The translations under genes and the position numbers were made by a program. The notes under the pieces were generated by a model. The model did not search any database and was not told the origin of the DNA. It saw nothing but the letters and a program-made list of their open reading frames with translations. A stretch of DNA of 20,853 bases. It comes from Paludibacteraceae bacterium. GTDB lineage: Bacteria > Bacteroidota > Bacteroidia > Bacteroidales > Paludibacteraceae. The stretch lies in contig CAJGDW010000018.1 in NCBI GenBank assembly GCA_904502115.1, positions 1-20,853 of the forward strand, in the 5' to 3' direction. Below, piece after piece: positions 7,184 through 14,063 of the stretch; the stretch's first letter is position 1; each line of letters opens with the position of its first letter.

Positions 7184-8550
7184 GCGAATTAACTTACAAA
7201 CAACCCCATATTGCTACGCAAATAGACAAAGCGGAGCAAGTTGCTGCATTTCAATTTTGCGATGCGTACAAAGATTTCTTAGATAAAGCCAAAACCGAAC
7301 GCGAAGCCGTTCAGGTAACCGTTCAAATGGCAGAAGCTGCAGGCTTTAAACCCTTTACTTGGGGTATGCCTTTGCAAGCAGGCGATAAAATTTACTACCA
7401 AAATCGCAATAAATCCATTATTTTGGCAGTAATTGGTTCGGCGCCTATTAGCGAGGGAGTACGCATTTTGGCAGCGCACATTGATGCTTGTCGTTTAGAC
7501 CTAAAACAAAACCCCTTGTACGAAAAAGAAGAGTTGGCATACTTTAAAACCCACTATTACGGCGGTATAAAAAAATACCAATGGGTAAGCATGCCATTGT
7601 CGCTTCATGGTGTAGTTTTCTTGGCCGATGGTACCAAAAAAGAGGTGTGCATTGGCGAAGACGACAACGATCCTGTTTTGTACATTACCGATTTGTTGCC
7701 TCACTTGGCGCAAGATCAAATGAAGCGTTCGGCACCCGAATTGATCAAAGGCGAAGAGCTTAATTTGTTGATTGGTTCGGTACCTGTAACCGACGAAACC
7801 GATGCTAAGTGCTTGGTAAAAGAACAAATCTTGCAAATTCTAAACGAAAAATACGGCATTACCGAAAAAGATTTCCGTTCGGCAGAACTATCGGCAGTTC
7901 CTGCTATGAAAGCCAAAGACGTTGGTTTGGATCGTAGCCTTATTGGCGCTTACGGACACGACGACCGTGTTTGCTCGTACACCGCTTTAAAAGCCATTCT
8001 AGAACTAGAAAACCCTACGCATACTGCTTTGTGCGTATTGGCAGATAAAGAAGAAATTGGCAGCTGTGGCAATACCGGTTTGGAATCTACCTTTATGGCT
8101 TACTTTATCGAAGACATTGCCGAAACATTGGGAAGCAAAGCGCGCGTAGTGCTATCGGCTTCAAAATGCCTATCGGCCGATGTGAACTCTGCTTACGATC
8201 CTACTTTCCCCGATGTGTTCGAAGCGCAAAACTCGTCTTTCTGCAACCGTGGTGTGGTGGTAACCAAATTTACGGGAGCTCGCGGAAAATCGGGTTCATC
8301 TGATGCGCATGCCGAATTTATTGCCGAAGTACACCATTTGCTAGATGCCAACAATGTAGTATGGCAAACAGGCGAGCTAGGTCGTGTAGACCTTGGTGGC
8401 GGCGGTACCGTTGCTGCTTACATTGCCAACCTAAATGTAGATGTGGTGGACGTAGGTGTTCCTGTATTGTCGATGCACGCTCCTTACGAGGTGGTAGCGA
8501 AATTGGATGTGTATATGACTTACAAAGCCTTTGAAGCTTTTATAAAATAA
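7180..8550 (+). CDS. M18 family aminopeptidase
   Basis: This 456-aa zinc aminopeptidase removes N-terminal residues from peptides in the cytoplasm. Candidate metal and catalytic residues are H100 and D102 (AAHIDACR), D261 (YGHDDRV), E291-E292 (ADKEEIGSCGNTGLES) and H433 (VLSMHAPYEV). These are the M18 (aspartyl aminopeptidase/Ape1-like) pattern. GARGKSGSSDAHAEF (366-380) and ELGRVDLGGGGTVA (399-412) also fit. Length is normal for the family. It starts at the ATG inside the cstA stop (4-nt overlap), showing translational coupling. The MTA/SAH nucleosidase gene follows after 10 nt. Residue preference cannot be told from sequence. Confidence 0.93.
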   Translation: MSELTYKQPHIATQIDKAEQVAAFQFCDAYKDFLDKAKTEREAVQVTVQMAEAAGFKPFTWGMPLQAGDKIYYQNRNKSIILAVIGSAPISEGVRILAAHIDACRLDLKQNPLYEKEELAYFKTHYYGGIKKYQWVSMPLSLHGVVFLADGTKKEVCIGEDDNDPVLYITDLLPHLAQDQMKRSAPELIKGEELNLLIGSVPVTDETDAKCLVKEQILQILNEKYGITEKDFRSAELSAVPAMKAKDVGLDRSLIGAYGHDDRVCSYTALKAILELENPTHTALCVLADKEEIGSCGNTGLESTFMAYFIEDIAETLGSKARVVLSASKCLSADVNSAYDPTFPDVFEAQNSSFCNRGVVVTKFTGARGKSGSSDAHAEFIAEVHHLLDANNVVWQTGELGRVDLGGGGTVAAYIANLNVDVVDVGVPVLSMHAPYEVVAKLDVYMTYKAFEAFIK

Positions 8551-8560
8551 TTGCTCCTTT

Positions 8561-9196
8561 ATGAAGATTGGAATTATTGTGGCCATGGATAAGGAGTATG
8601 AATTGCTCCAAGGCATCCAGTTGGCACAGCACGAAATATACTTGGTAAAAAGTGGCATCGGAAAGGTAAATGCCGCCATGGCTTGCATTCGTTTAATCAA
8701 CGAGCATCAACCCGATTTAATCATCAACAGCGGGGTAGCAGGCGGTATAGATACTTGTTTGAAAGTGGCCGATTTGGTCATTGGTGCGCAAACCTGTTAC
8801 CACGATTTTTACGCTGGCGATGTGTCCGATCACCTAAAAGAATTGGGCTTTGAACAATTTATCAAAGCCGATAGCAAAGCCTTGCAAACCGTGCAACAAG
8901 TAGCCGAAGGCAGAGACGATGTAAAGTTTGGTTTGGGGTGTACAGGCGATCAATTTATCACCACCAAAGAAGAACTCTTCCAAATTAAAAACAAGTTTCC
9001 CCAGGCGCTTTTTGTAGACATGGAGTCGAATGCCATTGCGCACGTGTGTGCCAAGAGCGAGGTTCCTTTTATTAGCTTGCGAATCATTAGCGATACCCCT
9101 TGGGTAGAGAATCATGCCGACCAATATGCTAATTTCTGGACCGATGCGCCCAAAAAGAACTTCGAATTGGTTAAAAATATACTAGAAACCTTGTAG
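8561..9196 (+). CDS. mtnN: 5'-methylthioadenosine/S-adenosylhomocysteine nucleosidase
   Basis: The enzyme cleaves adenine from MTA and SAH, by-products of polyamine synthesis and SAM-dependent methylation, and so relieves feedback inhibition of methyltransferases. The 211 aa make it slightly shorter than the 232-aa E. coli enzyme. Expected residues are present: E12 (VAMDKEYELL), the GIGKVNAA phosphorylase-like motif at 32-39, NSGVAGG at 56-62, FVDMESNAIAHVC with E155, and the catalytic acid D178 (RIISD). It is the third gene of the cstA-like operon, 10 nt after the aminopeptidase and 2 nt before rsmE, a SAM-using methyltransferase that itself yields SAH. Confidence 0.95.
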   Translation: MKIGIIVAMDKEYELLQGIQLAQHEIYLVKSGIGKVNAAMACIRLINEHQPDLIINSGVAGGIDTCLKVADLVIGAQTCYHDFYAGDVSDHLKELGFEQFIKADSKALQTVQQVAEGRDDVKFGLGCTGDQFITTKEELFQIKNKFPQALFVDMESNAIAHVCAKSEVPFISLRIISDTPWVENHADQYANFWTDAPKKNFELVKNILETL

Positions 9197-9198
9197 TT

Positions 9199-9909
9199 AT
9201 GCATGTTTTTTATGCTCCCGATATAGAGAAAACCTCTCTTTTGCCCGAAGAAGAATCGCACCATGCCGTTAGGGTATTGCGTTTGGATGTAGGGGCAACC
9301 ATTCAAATTGTGGATGGCAAGGGTGGTGTGTTCTTGGGTACCATTGCGGTAGCCGATGCCAAACGTTGTTTGGTTAATTCGCTGCAACCACAAACGGTCC
9401 CTTACCGTCGTCCGTATTACTTGCACGTAGCCATTGCACCCACCAAAAACATGGATCGTTTGGAGTGGTTTGTCGAAAAGGCGGCAGAAATTGGCATCGA
9501 CGAAATTTCGCCGCTTTATTGCCGTTATTCAGAGCGTAAAAACCTTAAAACAGAGCGTTTGCAACGTATCTTAGTATCGGCCATGAAACAATCCATTCAG
9601 CCAACCTTAACCCAATTGAACGAGCCTTGCACGTTCAAGGAATGGATTAAAACAGCCAATGCCGACCAAAAATTTATCGCGCATTGTCACGAAGCCGATA
9701 AAAAATTCTTTGCCTCGCAAATCAAACCCGGTAGTAAAGTGTTGATTATGATTGGCCCTGAGGGTGATTTTAGCGAAGAAGAAGTGGCAACGGCCATGCA
9801 AGCTGGTTTTGTTCCCGTTAGTTTGGGTGAAAGTAGGTTGCGTGTCGAAACAGCTGCCTTGGTAGCTTGTCAAACCGTTTCGTTAATGAACGATTTGGCG
9901 CTATTGTAG
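9199..9909 (+). CDS. rsmE: 16S rRNA m3U1498 methyltransferase RsmE
   Basis: RsmE methylates N3 of U1498 in 16S rRNA using SAM. The 236 aa fit the family. The N-terminal PUA-like part holds HHAVRVLRL (21-29). The SPOUT domain has PTKNMDRLEWFVEKAAEIGI (81-100), SERKNLKTERLQRI (111-124) and a C-terminal trefoil knot with MIGPEGDFSEEE (184-195) and LGESRLRVETAAL (209-221). It is the last gene of the operon and starts 2 nt after mtnN. Its stop codon lies within 9 nt of the stop of the convergent dnaX tau frame, with no room for a terminator between them. Confidence 0.96.
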   Translation: MHVFYAPDIEKTSLLPEEESHHAVRVLRLDVGATIQIVDGKGGVFLGTIAVADAKRCLVNSLQPQTVPYRRPYYLHVAIAPTKNMDRLEWFVEKAAEIGIDEISPLYCRYSERKNLKTERLQRILVSAMKQSIQPTLTQLNEPCTFKEWIKTANADQKFIAHCHEADKKFFASQIKPGSKVLIMIGPEGDFSEEEVATAMQAGFVPVSLGESRLRVETAALVACQTVSLMNDLALL

Positions 9910-10513
9910 TTTAAGCCCCCAACTGGTAAACATTTTTAGTAACTCACCATTGCTCTCGTTCATGGCTCTGGCCTTTTCACGAGGGGTGGTGGGTTTCTTT
10001 TTGCCCTCTATAAAGGTAAACTCTATGGCAAGGGTGTCGTTGCTTACAGCGTTGCTTAAATAACGTTGTAGTTGTGGCTTGATATCGTTTAGTTTGTTGA
10101 ACACCACAAAGTTATCCACCGTAGCAGTAAGGGTATTGGCATTCTTGTAGGGTGCTTTGCTAAAAACAAAATGCAAGTCGGGGTGTTCGGGTATGGTGTT
10201 TACAAAACGGAACCAGGCTTCGTCTATTTGTTGTTCGGTATACGCATTTTCGCGTACCGATGTGGTGGTGCTAACTGCCGTTTTGGCCATGTTCTTGCTT
10301 CGGTTAATAGAACCAAACAATCGGCCAATTTTGGCTTTGTCGCTGCTAGATATGGCGGTAGCTTGTACCGTAGGTGCGGTAGTAGCAGGTTGTGTAACCA
10401 CAGGAGGTTGAACTGCAGGGCTAGCGGGAGCAGGGCTGTTGGTTGCTTGAAGAAGGCTGGCAAAAGGTAGCAACGCGCGTTTGGCACGGCGTCTTATTCT
10501 ACTTTTTTTTTTT
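9901..10513 (-). CDS. dnaX: Tau-specific C-terminal part of DnaX (-1 frame)
   Basis: This frame is open from the A11 run (10503-10513) to the TAG at 9901-9903. It sits in the -1 frame relative to the gamma frame. It lacks a credible start: the first candidate is a TTG at 10473, while the frame is open upstream of it and meets the DnaX frame at the slippery run. After a basic SRIRRRAKRA junction comes a Pro/Ala/Thr-rich linker. A domain follows with YTEQQIDEAWFRFVNTIPEH and, at its end, TTPREKARAMNESNGELLKM, which resembles the C-terminal domain of Bacteroidota DnaX. Joined to residues 1-367 of gamma it gives a tau of about 567 aa. I therefore read it as part of dnaX and not as a separate hypothetical gene. 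The alternative is one miscounted A in the sequence. Confidence 0.82.
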
Positions 10514-11603
10514 GATCAGTTAGTTGGCACAACCTGATCAACATCAATTCCACCAAAAGGCGTTTGTTCTTGCTTTGTTTGTAGTCTAATTCCGATTGGT
10601 TTGCTTCTTCCATGGCATCCAAAAGGAAATCGGCAGGGCATTGTTTGGCTTGCTCAATGTAACGGTTGCGAATGCCAGCTCCTACTTCCAATAGTTTGGC
10701 GGTTACTTCGTCTTTGCAAACCAATAAATCCCTAAAGTGAGCCAATAAGCCACTAATAAAGTTGCCGGCATCAAAACCTTTGTTCAAAATATCGTTGAAA
10801 AGCAACAAAGCGTCGCTCATTTTTTGTTGAAGGCAAAGGTCAGTAAGGGTAAAATAGTAATCGTAATCAAGGATGTTAAGGTTCTCGATAACATCTTTGT
10901 AGGTAATTTTTTTGCCACAAAAGCTCACCACTTGGTCAAAGGTAGATAGCGCATCGCGCATACCACCGTCCGATTTTACTGCAATGATGTTCAATGCATC
11001 CAATTCGGCTTCGATACCTTCTTTTTCGGCAATGCTTTGTAGGTGTGCTACCGTATCTTCTACGCTAATTCGGTTAAAATCGTACACTTGACAGCGCGAC
11101 AAAATAGTAGGTAGAATTTTGTGTTTTTCGGTAGTGGCCAATATAAAGATAACGTACGAAGGGGGCTCTTCTAGCGTTTTAAGAAACGCGTTGAACGCCG
11201 ATGCCGATAGCATGTGCACCTCGTCGATTACGTAAATGCGGTATTTGCCAATTTGAGGTGGGGTTTGTACTTGGTCTATCAACTCACGAATACTGTCTAC
11301 ACCATTGTTTGATGCAGCATCTAATTCGTAAATGTTGTACGATCTTCCTTCGTTGAACGAACGGCACGATTCGCACTCGTTGCAAGGTTCGCCATTTACC
11401 AAATGTTCGCAGTTAATGGCCTTGGCAAAAATACGGGCGCTGGTGGTTTTTCCCACGCCTCTAGGACCACAAAAAAGGTAAGCATGTGCCAATTGGTTGC
11501 CCGTGATGGCATTCTTTAGGGTTGTAACCAATGCACGTTGGCCCACCACCGTATCAAAGGTGCTAGGTCTGTATTTACGAGCCGATACAACAAAGTTCTC
11601 CAT
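10494..11603 (-). CDS. dnaX: DNA polymerase III gamma subunit (0-frame product of dnaX)
   Basis: DnaX is the AAA+ ATPase of the clamp loader that opens the sliding clamp and organises the replisome. The 369-aa frame contains Walker A GPRGVGKT (46-53), zinc-binding cysteines C65, C74, C77 and C80, Walker B DEVH (127-130), sensor 1 ILATTEKHKILPTILSRC (154-171) with the SRC motif, and sensor 2 GGMRDALS (213-220). It covers the ATPase and oligomerisation domains (I-III). It ends with DQKKKVE, two codons after an A11 run. That is where E. coli dnaX also terminates gamma after a slippage site. The tau tail lies in the -1 frame. The ATG at 11603 is the standard start, with a TACATTTG promoter box 20 nt upstream. 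Confidence 0.96.
   Translation of the reverse strand: MENFVVSARKYRPSTFDTVVGQRALVTTLKNAITGNQLAHAYLFCGPRGVGKTTSARIFAKAINCEHLVNGEPCNECESCRSFNEGRSYNIYELDAASNNGVDSIRELIDQVQTPPQIGKYRIYVIDEVHMLSASAFNAFLKTLEEPPSYVIFILATTEKHKILPTILSRCQVYDFNRISVEDTVAHLQSIAEKEGIEAELDALNIIAVKSDGGMRDALSTFDQVVSFCGKKITYKDVIENLNILDYDYYFTLTDLCLQQKMSDALLLFNDILNKGFDAGNFISGLLAHFRDLLVCKDEVTAKLLEVGAGIRNRYIEQAKQCPADFLLDAMEEANQSELDYKQSKNKRLLVELMLIRLCQLTDQKKKVE
10503..10540 (-). promoter_or_regulatory. Probable gamma/tau slippage site: hairpin followed by A11
   Basis: In the dnaX mRNA a hairpin is formed by TGATCAG (10540-10534) with CTGATCA (10519-10513) and GTTG (10533-10530) with CAAC (10526-10523). The loop is 3 nt, with a 3-nt bulge (TAA, 10522-10520). 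Eleven A residues follow (10513-10503). The run contains A_AAA_AAA in the right phase for tandem lysyl-tRNA -1 slippage. It is also long enough for RNA polymerase stuttering. A gain of one A, or a -1 shift, continues into the tau frame. Without slippage the ribosome stops at TAA (10496-10494). Confidence 0.75.
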
Positions 11604-11623
11604 GCTTTCTTTTTTTGTTTTCG

Positions 11624-11631
11624 CAAATGTA
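11624..11631 (-). promoter_or_regulatory. -7 promoter box for dnaX
   Basis: Read on the minus strand this is TACATTTG, an exact TAnnTTTG match, 20 nt upstream of the dnaX ATG and downstream of the pepD stop. The -33 box is not clear. It would let dnaX be transcribed independently of pepD. Confidence 0.55.
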
Positions 11632-11660
11632 GCGATAATTCTTTATATTTTGCTGATAAT

Positions 11661-13094
11661 TTACGATAAGTTTGCTAACAATTGCATTAAAAATACCGTT
11701 GTTTGGTTGGTCGATGCCATGTTTAATCGCTCGTCGGGCGAATGAACTCCTAGCAAGGTAGGACCAAACGATAGGATGTTCAAGTTAGGCATTACTTTGC
11801 TAAACAATCCACATTCCAACCCGGCATGAATGATTTTTACTTCGGGTTGCTTGTTCCATACTTGCTTGTACACCTCTTTGGCGGTTTTTAGCAATGGGGT
11901 GTCAAATTGAGGTTCCCAGGCAGGGTAGCCGTTGTGGATGCCAGCCATGGCGCCGCAGTCGGTTAGTAGGGTATAGGTTTGGAAAGCCAAAGCATTCAGT
12001 TGGTCTTCGAACGAACTGCGTTGGCTGGTGGTTATTACGATGTTATCGTCTACACGTTTAATCGATGCCAAGTTGGTTGAGGTTTCTACCACCCCTTGCA
12101 TGGTATCGCTCATCTTTACTACCCCATGTGGACAGGTGCAAAGCGCTTGTATGAGTTGATTGGTTAGTTCGGGTACAAATACCTTTTCTTGTTTAGGACG
12201 CGACGATAAATCCATACGCATTTTGGGTTCGTGTGCCAACCATTGGTCTTCTTGCTCGGCAATGTAGATGTTCCAGTCGATGCGAATGTGTTCGCGGTCG
12301 GCGTAGGGTACCAGGAACAAGGCATTTGCCTCGCGCGCAATGGCGTTGTGCAAACCGCCCCCTGCCAGGCTGCACAAGAAGAAAGGATACTTCTGGGCGG
12401 TTTGCTGCAAAAAGCGACCCAAAAGTTGGTTGGCATTGGCGCGAGGCAAATGGATGTCGCTACCACTGTGGCCGCCCAGTAGTCCTTTGATGGTTATCTC
12501 TATGGGAAACATACCCTCGGGTGCAGGCATTTCTTCTACTTTCCAATAGCCAACGGTTTCGCAACCACCCGCACATCCCACTATCAATTCGTTCTCGTCT
12601 TCCGAGTCAAGGTTAAGCAATACAGGTGCCGATATAAAACCCGCTTCTACCGCAGATGCTCCGCTCAATCCCGTTTCTTCTTCTACAGTAAACAACCCCT
12701 CTAATTGGCGGTCGCCAGGGTACGTAACCATCGCTGCCAATGCCATGGCTACCCCAATGCCATTATCGGCTCCTAAAGTAGTGCCTTTGGCTTTCATCCA
12801 ACCCTCTTCTATGTAGGTTTGCAAAGCGTCTGTTTCAAAGTTGTGGGTGCTATCGCCGCGTTTCTCGCATACCATGTCGGTGTGCGCTTGCATGGCAATA
12901 GCAGGCTGCTTGCCCGGGCGAATCATAACGATGTTGCCAGCCTTGTCGGTGCGTGTCAAAAAACCATGTTTTAAGGCAAACTCCCTAAGGTAGTTCATTA
13001 TCTTTTCTTCCTTGCCCGAAGGACGTGGAATTTGGCAGATTTCGTCAAAGATTTGCCACACTAATTGTTGCGTATCGGACAATATTGTGCTCAT
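11661..13094 (-). CDS. pepD: Cytosolic aminoacyl-histidine dipeptidase (M20 family)
   Basis: This is a zinc dipeptidase that hydrolyses Xaa-His and other dipeptides in the cytoplasm. The 477 aa match the PepD/M20C length (E. coli 485). Metal and catalytic residues are H71 and D73 (MQAHTDMVCEKR), D110 (TTLGADNGIGVAMALA), the glutamate pair in FTVEEETGLSGA (near 139) and D163 (LNLDSED). The late IIHAGLECGLF motif supplies the last metal ligand. GGHSGSDIH is the usual lid-domain signature. The ATG at 13094 is preceded by a good promoter (13141-13170) and a perfect 14-nt palindrome. dnaX follows after 57 nt with its own promoter box. Confidence 0.96.
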   Translation of the reverse strand: MSTILSDTQQLVWQIFDEICQIPRPSGKEEKIMNYLREFALKHGFLTRTDKAGNIVMIRPGKQPAIAMQAHTDMVCEKRGDSTHNFETDALQTYIEEGWMKAKGTTLGADNGIGVAMALAAMVTYPGDRQLEGLFTVEEETGLSGASAVEAGFISAPVLLNLDSEDENELIVGCAGGCETVGYWKVEEMPAPEGMFPIEITIKGLLGGHSGSDIHLPRANANQLLGRFLQQTAQKYPFFLCSLAGGGLHNAIAREANALFLVPYADREHIRIDWNIYIAEQEDQWLAHEPKMRMDLSSRPKQEKVFVPELTNQLIQALCTCPHGVVKMSDTMQGVVETSTNLASIKRVDDNIVITTSQRSSFEDQLNALAFQTYTLLTDCGAMAGIHNGYPAWEPQFDTPLLKTAKEVYKQVWNKQPEVKIIHAGLECGLFSKVMPNLNILSFGPTLLGVHSPDERLNMASTNQTTVFLMQLLANLS

Positions 13095-13107
13095 AATGTA
13101 AAAAAAA

Positions 13108-13121
13108 CTTAAAATTTTAAG
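13108..13121. repeat. Perfect 14-nt palindrome in the pepD leader
   Basis: CTTAAAATTTTAAG is a perfect palindrome, 13 nt upstream of the pepD start and downstream of the pepD promoter box. It may be a repressor operator. It is wholly AT-rich apart from its ends, so chance is a real possibility. Confidence 0.3.
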
Positions 13122-13140
13122 AGTATTTCTTTATAAAGCA

Positions 13141-13170
13141 CAAAAATAAGAAAAAGGATTTACACCCAAA
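13141..13170 (-). promoter_or_regulatory. Promoter of pepD
   Basis: On the minus strand TTTG (13170-13167) is followed after 18 nt by TATTTTTG (13148-13141), matching both the -33 and -7 boxes. It is 47 nt upstream of the pepD ATG. It lies back to back with, and overlaps, the divergent promoter of the small membrane protein gene. Confidence 0.65.
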
Positions 13171-13190
13171 AGGTTTGTAAGTTATATTTG
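13159..13190 (+). promoter_or_regulatory. Promoter of the small membrane protein / OmpH-like pair
   Basis: TTTA (13159-13162) and TATATTTG (13183-13190) are separated by 20 nt. The -7 box is an exact TAnnTTTG match. It ends only 12 nt before the ATG at 13203, so the predicted transcript has almost no leader. Confidence 0.6.
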
Positions 13191-13202
13191 TGTCACTTTA
13201 TC

Positions 13203-13406
13203 ATGCTGAAACTATTTCTCATTATCGTTGCTATTCTATTGCCCGCTATCTTGTTTATGGGTTTTAAGGTTTTCTTTACCAAAAAGGGTAAATTTCCTAA
13301 CTCGCACGTAGAAGGCAACAAGGAATTGCGCAAACAGGGTATTGGTTGTGTTAAATCACAAGATAGACAAGCACAAAAAAGAAAGACTATATTTGAAATC
13401 GAATAA
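13203..13406 (+). CDS. Small single-pass membrane protein of unknown function
   Basis: The 67-aa product starts MLKLFLIIVAILLPAILFMG. One hydrophobic helix (about 3-24) is followed by a basic cytosolic-type segment. That segment holds FTKKGKFPNSHVEGNKELRK (25-44), then GIGCVKSQDRQAQ (46-58) with a single cysteine. The segment looks conserved rather than random, and I recall similar short Bacteroidales proteins without known function. I chose the ATG at 13203. A longer frame from TTG 13188 would begin inside the promoter -7 box. The next gene starts 2 nt after its stop, so it is very probably co-transcribed with the OmpH-like gene, suggesting an envelope role. Confidence 0.72.
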   Translation: MLKLFLIIVAILLPAILFMGFKVFFTKKGKFPNSHVEGNKELRKQGIGCVKSQDRQAQKRKTIFEIE

Positions 13407-13407
13407 T

Positions 13408-13989
13408 ATGAAGACCAAACTTCTTTACATCACAAACGCGGTGATGTTTGTAGCCATTGTGGCATTGTTTGTTTTATTTTTCACCAAAAAAGAACCCGAG
13501 GCAGTTGCTTTACCTGCAGTAGGTGACGGAGTCTCTATTGCGTATGTTCGCACGGACTCTTTGTTGTTGAATTACGATAAATTTAAAATTGAAAATGAAG
13601 CGCTTTTAAAACAGCGTGAAAATGCAAGAACTACCTTGCAAAAGAAAGTGGAAGAGTTTCAACGTGATATGTTGGATTACCAAAAAAAGGTAGAAAATCA
13701 AGCATTCTTATCGATAGACAGACAACGTTCAGAATACGAAAGATTGGCAAAGAAAGAGCAAGAAATTCAACAATTGGAGATGCAAATGACACAAGAGTTG
13801 ATGTTGAAAGAACAACAAATACTTGTTAACTTCCAAGCGTCAATGGATTCGGTTATCAATGAATTTAATAAAGAGAAAGGTTTTACATTTATTCTAGGCA
13901 CAGCAGGAAGCGATAACATTCTATACGGTAATGAGATGTTCAATGTTACCAAAGAAGTGCTGAATATGTGGAACAAACCTAAAGAATAA
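13408..13989 (+). CDS. OmpH/Skp-like periplasmic chaperone family protein, membrane-anchored
   Basis: The protein has 193 aa. A hydrophobic segment at 7-26 is followed by Lys-Lys and no clear signal-peptidase site, so an inner-membrane anchor with a periplasmic body is likely. Residues 42-185 fit the OmpH/Skp pattern: a beta strand with SIAYVRTDSLLLNYDKFK, a long Gln/Glu/Lys-rich coiled coil (about 62-155), then GFTFILGTAGSDNILYGNE and VTKEVLNMWN. Skp proteins hold unfolded outer-membrane proteins in the periplasm. The ATG at 13408 is preferred. An upstream in-frame TTG-type start at 13342 would overlap the preceding gene by 65 nt and put a charged stretch before the anchor. It is followed by a terminator at 14014-14042. 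Confidence 0.88.
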   Translation: MKTKLLYITNAVMFVAIVALFVLFFTKKEPEAVALPAVGDGVSIAYVRTDSLLLNYDKFKIENEALLKQRENARTTLQKKVEEFQRDMLDYQKKVENQAFLSIDRQRSEYERLAKKEQEIQQLEMQMTQELMLKEQQILVNFQASMDSVINEFNKEKGFTFILGTAGSDNILYGNEMFNVTKEVLNMWNKPKE

Positions 13990-14013
13990 CTCTCAGTAAA
14001 GTGACTATATAGG

Positions 14014-14042
14014 ACGGGTATCTGCAAAGGTGCCCGTTTTTT
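14014..14042 (+). terminator. Rho-independent terminator after the OmpH-like gene
   Basis: ACGGGTA (14014-14020) and TGCCCGT (14031-14037) form a 7-bp stem with one G-T pair and a 10-nt loop, followed by T residues to 14042. It lies 25 nt past the stop codon. Confidence 0.75.
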
Positions 14043-14063
14043 ACCTTGTTTTGATTTGACAAA

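Noticed and set aside
9901..10473. Separate hypothetical gene of 190 codons downstream of dnaX
   Set aside because: It would need a TTG start, while the same frame is open upstream right to the A11 run. Its content fits the DnaX C-terminal domain. It is treated as the tau tail.
11497..11745. Plus-strand frame of 82 codons across the dnaX/pepD gap
   Set aside because: Most of it is antisense to the dnaX N terminus and the pepD end. There is no promoter or motif.
13188..13202. Upstream TTG start for the small membrane protein
   Set aside because: It sits inside the TATATTTG promoter box and cannot be in the transcript. The ATG at 13203 gives a proper hydrophobic N terminus.
13342..13407. Longer start for the OmpH-like gene
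   Set aside because: It would overlap the small membrane protein by 65 nt and add a charged stretch before the membrane anchor. The ATG at 13408, 2 nt after the preceding stop, fits better.
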